Positions 5,937 to 8,987 of a DNA stretch of 8,987 nucleotides are shown one piece after another. The position numbers were made by a program, and so were the translations under genes. Source of the DNA: Deltaproteobacteria bacterium (GTDB lineage Bacteria; Desulfobacterota; Desulfobacteria; Desulfobacterales; Desulfatibacillaceae). Location of the stretch: the NCBI GenBank assembly GCA_019308705.1, contig JAFDHW010000073.1, positions 1 through 8,987 on the forward strand, given 5' to 3'. Position 1 is the first letter of the stretch; every line of letters starts with the position of its first letter. Under the pieces are notes generated by a model. The model searched no databases. It was not told the origin of the DNA and was given only the letters and a program-made list of their open reading frames with translations.

Positions 5937-6688
5937 GCCCTTTTTTGTTTTTGGAAAAGGACAGTCCCGTCCACGCCATGGATCCCCGGGCCAAGGCCGC
6001 TCTGCTGGCCGTTTTGGGCGCGTGCGCCATGGCGGGACCGCCGCGGCTGGCCGTCGGGGCCTTTGGCCTGGCCCTGTCCGGGCTGGTCGCGTCCCGGCTC
6101 CCCATGGGCCGCACGGTGCGGGGCCTGTTGCCCTTGGCCCCGCTGCTTTTTCTGGTGGTATTGGCCCGGGGCCTGTACGGAGGCGGGGAGGGTGGGCCGG
6201 CGGTCGGCTGGTTCTCGGTCGCCGGGCTTGCGGAGGGCCTGTTGTTCGCCTTCCGGCTTGGCACCGTGGCGGTGCTGGGCGCGGTGTTCACGGGAACCAC
6301 GCGGCCCGGGGCGGTGCGGGAGGCGGTGCGGTGGTTCCTGTCGCCCGTGCCCCTGGTTCCGGAAAACCGGGTGGCCATGATGATGGGACTCACCGTGCGG
6401 CTTGTGCCCGTGGTCCTGGAGGAAGCTTCCCGGACCCGCGCGGCCCTGGCTGCCCGGGGACTGGAGAGCCGGAAGAACTCCCTGGTCCGCGTGCGGGTCC
6501 TGGGGGCCTGCCTTGTCCGCCGGGTGATCCTGTGCGCGGACCGGTTCTCCCTGGCCCTGGCCAGCCGAGGATGGTCGGAAAACCGCTGTGCCGCGTCCCT
6601 GACCCTGGGCCGGGCGGACGTGGCCGCGGCGTGCCTGGCGGCGCTGGCCATGGCCCTGGCGTGGTTTTTGCCCTCCCTTGCGGTTTGA
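5924..6688 (+). CDS. bioN: BioN, transmembrane coupling (EcfT) subunit of the biotin transporter
   Basis: Transmembrane T component linking the BioM ATPase to BioY, 254 residues. It opens with the family-type HAMDPRAKAALL (17-28), has several hydrophobic segments (about 40-82, 105-122 and 230-250), and carries the two cytoplasmic coupling-helix motifs: Ala-Arg-Gly at 177-179 (in AALAARGLE) and Ser-Arg-Gly at 214-216 (in LALASRGW). These dock into the ATPase dimer in ECF transporters. The second motif being SRG rather than ARG is a tolerated variation. The start ATG overlaps bioM by 13 nt and has GGAGG (5910-5914) 9 nt upstream. It is the last gene of the biotin unit. Its TGA lies inside the -35 box of the next promoter, and no terminator follows, so readthrough into trkA is possible. 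Confidence 0.92.
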   Translation: MAYLGPFLFLEKDSPVHAMDPRAKAALLAVLGACAMAGPPRLAVGAFGLALSGLVASRLPMGRTVRGLLPLAPLLFLVVLARGLYGGGEGGPAVGWFSVAGLAEGLLFAFRLGTVAVLGAVFTGTTRPGAVREAVRWFLSPVPLVPENRVAMMMGLTVRLVPVVLEEASRTRAALAARGLESRKNSLVRVRVLGACLVRRVILCADRFSLALASRGWSENRCAASLTLGRADVAAACLAALAMALAWFLPSLAV

Positions 6689-6712
6689 CACCCCGGCGTT
6701 CCTTGTCATAAT
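6685..6712 (+). promoter_or_regulatory. Sigma70-type promoter for trkA-trkH
   Basis: A perfect TTGACA (6685-6690), a 16-nt spacer and CATAAT (6707-6712, 5 of 6) form a strong housekeeping promoter. The expected start is near 6719, leaving a leader of about 35 nt before trkA. The -35 box contains the bioN stop codon (TGA 6686-6688). Confidence 0.75.
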
Positions 6713-6743
6713 ACCTGCAACTTCGCCGTTTTTCCGCAAACCT

Positions 6744-6748
6744 GGAGA
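6744..6748 (+). promoter_or_regulatory. Ribosome binding site deciding the TTG start of trkA
   Basis: GGAGA is placed 5 nt before the TTG at 6754. It sets the start precisely where the conserved KIIVVGAGQVG begins, so the non-ATG start is well supported. Confidence 0.7.
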
Positions 6749-6753
6749 GCCTC

Positions 6754-8118
6754 TTGAAAATCATCGTCGTCGGCGCCGGCCAGGTAGGGTTCCACGTTGC
6801 CTCCCGGCTGGCCGCGGAAAACAAGGAAGTGGTGGTGGTGGACACCGACCCCGGGGCGCTGAAGACCGTCTCCGAACAGTTGGACGTCCAGGTGGTGGAG
6901 GGTTCCGGATCGAGCCCGGAAGTGCTCTCCGATGCGGGCGTGCAAAAAGCGGACATCCTTCTGGCCGTGACGAACTCGGACGAGACCAACCTGGTCTCCT
7001 GCCTGTTCGCGGACATGCTCTCTCCGGCCACCAAGAAACTGGTGCGCCTGCGGAACGAGGACTTCACCCGGTTCCAGGACGCGCTCCAGAAAAAGCCGCC
7101 CCACATCGACACCTTCATCAACCCGGAACGGGAACTGGTGCGCACGGTGCAGCGCCTTTTGGAGGTGCCCGGCGCCGTGGACGTGGCCGAGTTCGCGGAC
7201 GGCCGGCTGAAACTCATCGGCGTGCGCCTGGACGAGGGCTGCAAACTCGCGGGCCTGAAATTGTGGGAAATCCCCTCCAGGGCGTGGGCGACGGGGTTTT
7301 TGATCGCCGCCATCGTGCGGGGGGAAAAGCTCATCATCCCCACGGGCAAGGATGTTTTGAAGGCCGGGGACCTGGTGTACTTCATCACCGAACAAAACCG
7401 GGTGGACGACGCCCTGGCACTTTTCGACAAGCGCGGCCACACGGTGCGCCGGGCGCTCATCGTGGGCGGCGGCCGCATCGGCGAGCGCCTGGCCAACGCC
7501 CTGGTGGAAGGGGGCATCTACACCAAGATCATCGAAAGGGACGCCAAACGGGCCAACGAGCTGGCCGAGAGCCTGAACCGGGTGGTGGTGCTCCAGGGAG
7601 ACGGGTCGGACCAGAGCCTGCTCTCCGAGGAGAACATCCGGGACATGGACGTGGTCATCACCGCCACCTCGGACGAGGAGACCAACATCCTGACTTCCCT
7701 GGTGGCCCGCCGCATGGGCGCGAAAAAGGCCATCACCCGCATCAACCGGTTCGCCTACTTTCCCCTGGTGGCGGCCATCGGTATCGAGCACGTCATCAGT
7801 CCCCGGCTTTCCGCGGTGAACACCATCCTCCAGCACGTGCGCCGGGGCAAGGTGCTCTCCTCGGTGTCCCTCAAGGGCGAGCAGGCCGAGGTCCTGGAGG
7901 CCGTGGCCCTGGAGACCGCAGACATCGTGGGCAGGCCCCTGAAAAACATCGATTTCACCAAGGGCGCGCTGGTGGTGGCCATCTTCCGTGGCGAACGGAT
8001 CATCATCCCCTCGGGCGACTCCCTGATCCAGCCGTCGGACCGCATCGTGATCATGAGCACCCACAAGGCCATTCCCAAGGTGGAAAAGGCCCTGGCCGTG
8101 AAGCTGGAGTATTTCTAG
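6754..8118 (+). CDS. trkA: Trk potassium uptake regulator TrkA
   Basis: Peripheral cytoplasmic protein that binds NAD(H)/nucleotides and gates the TrkH potassium channel. Its 454 residues match the roughly 458 of E. coli TrkA and show the duplicated layout RCK_N-TrkA_C-RCK_N-TrkA_C. The first Rossmann loop is VVGAGQVG (5-12), with acidic VVVVDTDP (26-33) at the ribose contact. The second is VGGGRIG (237-243), with KIIERD (258-263). TrkA_C-type segments are around 150-210 (IIPTGKDVLKAGDLVYFI) and 378-436 (IIIPSGDSLIQPSDRIVIM). Both halves keep the conserved acidic DGSDQSLL- and SGSSPEVL-type segments. The start is TTG with a good ribosome binding site. The trkH start follows its stop after a single nucleotide, so the two are co-transcribed and probably translationally coupled. 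Confidence 0.95.
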   Translation: MKIIVVGAGQVGFHVASRLAAENKEVVVVDTDPGALKTVSEQLDVQVVEGSGSSPEVLSDAGVQKADILLAVTNSDETNLVSCLFADMLSPATKKLVRLRNEDFTRFQDALQKKPPHIDTFINPERELVRTVQRLLEVPGAVDVAEFADGRLKLIGVRLDEGCKLAGLKLWEIPSRAWATGFLIAAIVRGEKLIIPTGKDVLKAGDLVYFITEQNRVDDALALFDKRGHTVRRALIVGGGRIGERLANALVEGGIYTKIIERDAKRANELAESLNRVVVLQGDGSDQSLLSEENIRDMDVVITATSDEETNILTSLVARRMGAKKAITRINRFAYFPLVAAIGIEHVISPRLSAVNTILQHVRRGKVLSSVSLKGEQAEVLEAVALETADIVGRPLKNIDFTKGALVVAIFRGERIIIPSGDSLIQPSDRIVIMSTHKAIPKVEKALAVKLEYF

Positions 8119-8119
8119 C

Positions 8120-8987
8120 ATGCGCTGGTCCCATGTGAGCGGGGTGGTGGGGCTTGTGGCCTCTTTTCTGGGGCTTTCCATGGCGCTGCCCCTGGTCTGC
8201 TGCCTGTATTTTCATGAAAACCTGGCCGCCTGGGTGTTCTTGTTTTCCATGGCCACGGCCGTGGGATCCGGCGCGCTGTTGTACACGGTGTCCCGCAAAG
8301 AGACGCCCAAGGCCCTTTCCCACCGGGAAGGCATGGCCATCGTCACCCTGGGTTGGTTGTCCGCGGGCGTTCTCGGCGCGCTGCCCTTTTATTTCACCGG
8401 CGCGTTTCCCACCTTTGCCGACAGCCTGTTCGAATCCGTTTCCGGGTTCACCACCACCGGGTCCTCGCTGCTTTCAGACATCGAATCCCTGCCCAGGGGC
8501 ATCTTGTTGTGGCGGTCCCAGATCCAGTGGCTGGGCGGCATGGGCATCATCGTGCTGGGCCTGGCGGTGCTGCCCTTCCTGGGCGTGGGCGGCATGCAGC
8601 TCTACAAGGCCGAGGTGCCCAGCCCCGTACCGGACAAGCTAAAGCCCCGCATCCGGGACACAGCCGCCATCCTGTGGAAGGCGTACCTTTTGTTCACCGT
8701 GGTGGAGGTGCTTCTGCTCCTTTTTTCCGGCATGGAGCTTTTCGACGCGGTTTCCCACGCCTTCACCACCATGCCCACGGGCGGCTTCTCCACGAAAAAC
8801 AGCTCGGTCGGCGCATTTTCAAGCTGGCAGATCGAAGGGATCATCTTGTTTTTTATGCTCGTGGCAGGGATCAACTTTTCGTTGCATTACCAGCTTTTGC
8901 TGGGCCGGCCCCTGGCCCTGTTCAAGGACCCGGAGGCGCGGTTCTTCCTGGTGCTCACCGCCGTGCTCATCCTCCTGGTGGGCATAG
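8120..8987 (+). CDS. trkH: Trk potassium channel subunit TrkH, 3' end cut by window edge
   Basis: Ion-conducting membrane subunit of the Trk system; 289 codons are present with no stop before the window ends, where about 480 residues are usual. The start ATG is 1 nt after the trkA stop, with GGAG (8106-8109) 10 nt upstream inside trkA. The visible part has successive hydrophobic helices (about 8-30, 36-56, 72-93, 137-155, 183-204 and 238-262). It holds two of the four expected pore-loop filters: SGFTTTGSS (108-116) and TTMPTGGFST (216-225), each followed by the usual helix. QWLGGMGIIVLGLAVLP (136-152) is a strongly conserved TrkH/KtrB segment. Pairing with a full-length double-RCK TrkA favours Trk over Ktr. 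The missing C-terminal half should hold the third and fourth pore loops. Confidence 0.95.
   Translation, partial: MRWSHVSGVVGLVASFLGLSMALPLVCCLYFHENLAAWVFLFSMATAVGSGALLYTVSRKETPKALSHREGMAIVTLGWLSAGVLGALPFYFTGAFPTFADSLFESVSGFTTTGSSLLSDIESLPRGILLWRSQIQWLGGMGIIVLGLAVLPFLGVGGMQLYKAEVPSPVPDKLKPRIRDTAAILWKAYLLFTVVEVLLLLFSGMELFDAVSHAFTTMPTGGFSTKNSSVGAFSSWQIEGIILFFMLVAGINFSLHYQLLLGRPLALFKDPEARFFLVLTAVLILLVGI

Noticed and set aside
5938..5956. T-rich run after a GC-rich stretch near the bioM/bioN junction as a terminator
   Set aside because: It encodes the start of BioN (PFLFLEKD), and no good stem directly precedes the T-run.
6678..8138. A 486-codon + frame over trkA
   Set aside because: It is an out-of-frame shadow of trkA: Gly/Arg/Pro/His-rich with no domain, while trkA in the other frame is unambiguous.
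1..8987. CRISPR array, tRNA, insertion sequence or defence system
   Set aside because: No regularly spaced repeats, tRNA-like cloverleaf, transposase or nuclease motifs were seen on either strand. Nearly all DNA is accounted for by the listed genes.

Overview
The window is a GC-rich, densely packed bacterial segment. All eight recognisable protein genes lie on the + strand with almost no spacer DNA. Gram-negative affiliation is supported by a murein-recycling ligase (Mpl) and two lipoproteins whose post-cysteine residues fit outer-membrane sorting. The style of the SUMF1-like lipoproteins, with their CGxxCP element, together with the upstream palindrome, suggests a high-GC deltaproteobacterium (Desulfobacterota, Desulfovibrio-like or related). 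That placement is inference from protein flavour, not a proven assignment.

Layout. (1) Positions 1-145 are intergenic and hold a long imperfect palindrome (4-92) that looks like a REP-type structured repeat. (2) Positions 146-3515 form a three-gene unit: mpl (TTG start) and two tandem paralogous SUMF1/FGE-sulfatase-fold lipoproteins, with gaps of 11 and 2 nt. It ends in a textbook intrinsic terminator at 3538-3566. (3) Positions 3606-6688 form a biotin unit, birA-bioY-bioM-bioN, in which every junction overlaps. BirA is a bifunctional repressor/ligase, and BioY-BioM-BioN form a complete three-part ECF biotin importer. A candidate BirA operator, TTGTTGACC-N14-GGTTAACCA, lies at 3565-3596 just before birA. 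(4) Positions 6685-8987 start with a strong sigma70-type promoter whose -35 box overlaps the bioN stop codon. It is followed by trkA (TTG start) and the first 289 codons of trkH, cut by the window edge; together these encode a Trk/Ktr-type potassium uptake system.

How the genes work together. The biotin unit makes a self-contained uptake, attachment and sensing loop: imported biotin is activated by BirA, and the BirA-biotinyl-AMP complex could shut off its own operon. TrkA is the cytoplasmic NAD-binding gate regulator of the TrkH channel subunit. Mpl reattaches recovered murein tripeptide to UDP-MurNAc in the cytoplasm. Why it shares an apparent operon with two envelope lipoproteins of unknown function is the least explained point here.

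No tRNA, rRNA, CRISPR array, insertion sequence or phage gene is visible. Most of the content is ordinary housekeeping. The parts worth a second look are the palindrome, the mpl-lipoprotein linkage, the candidate BirA operator with near-leaderless birA start, and a few residue-level oddities.
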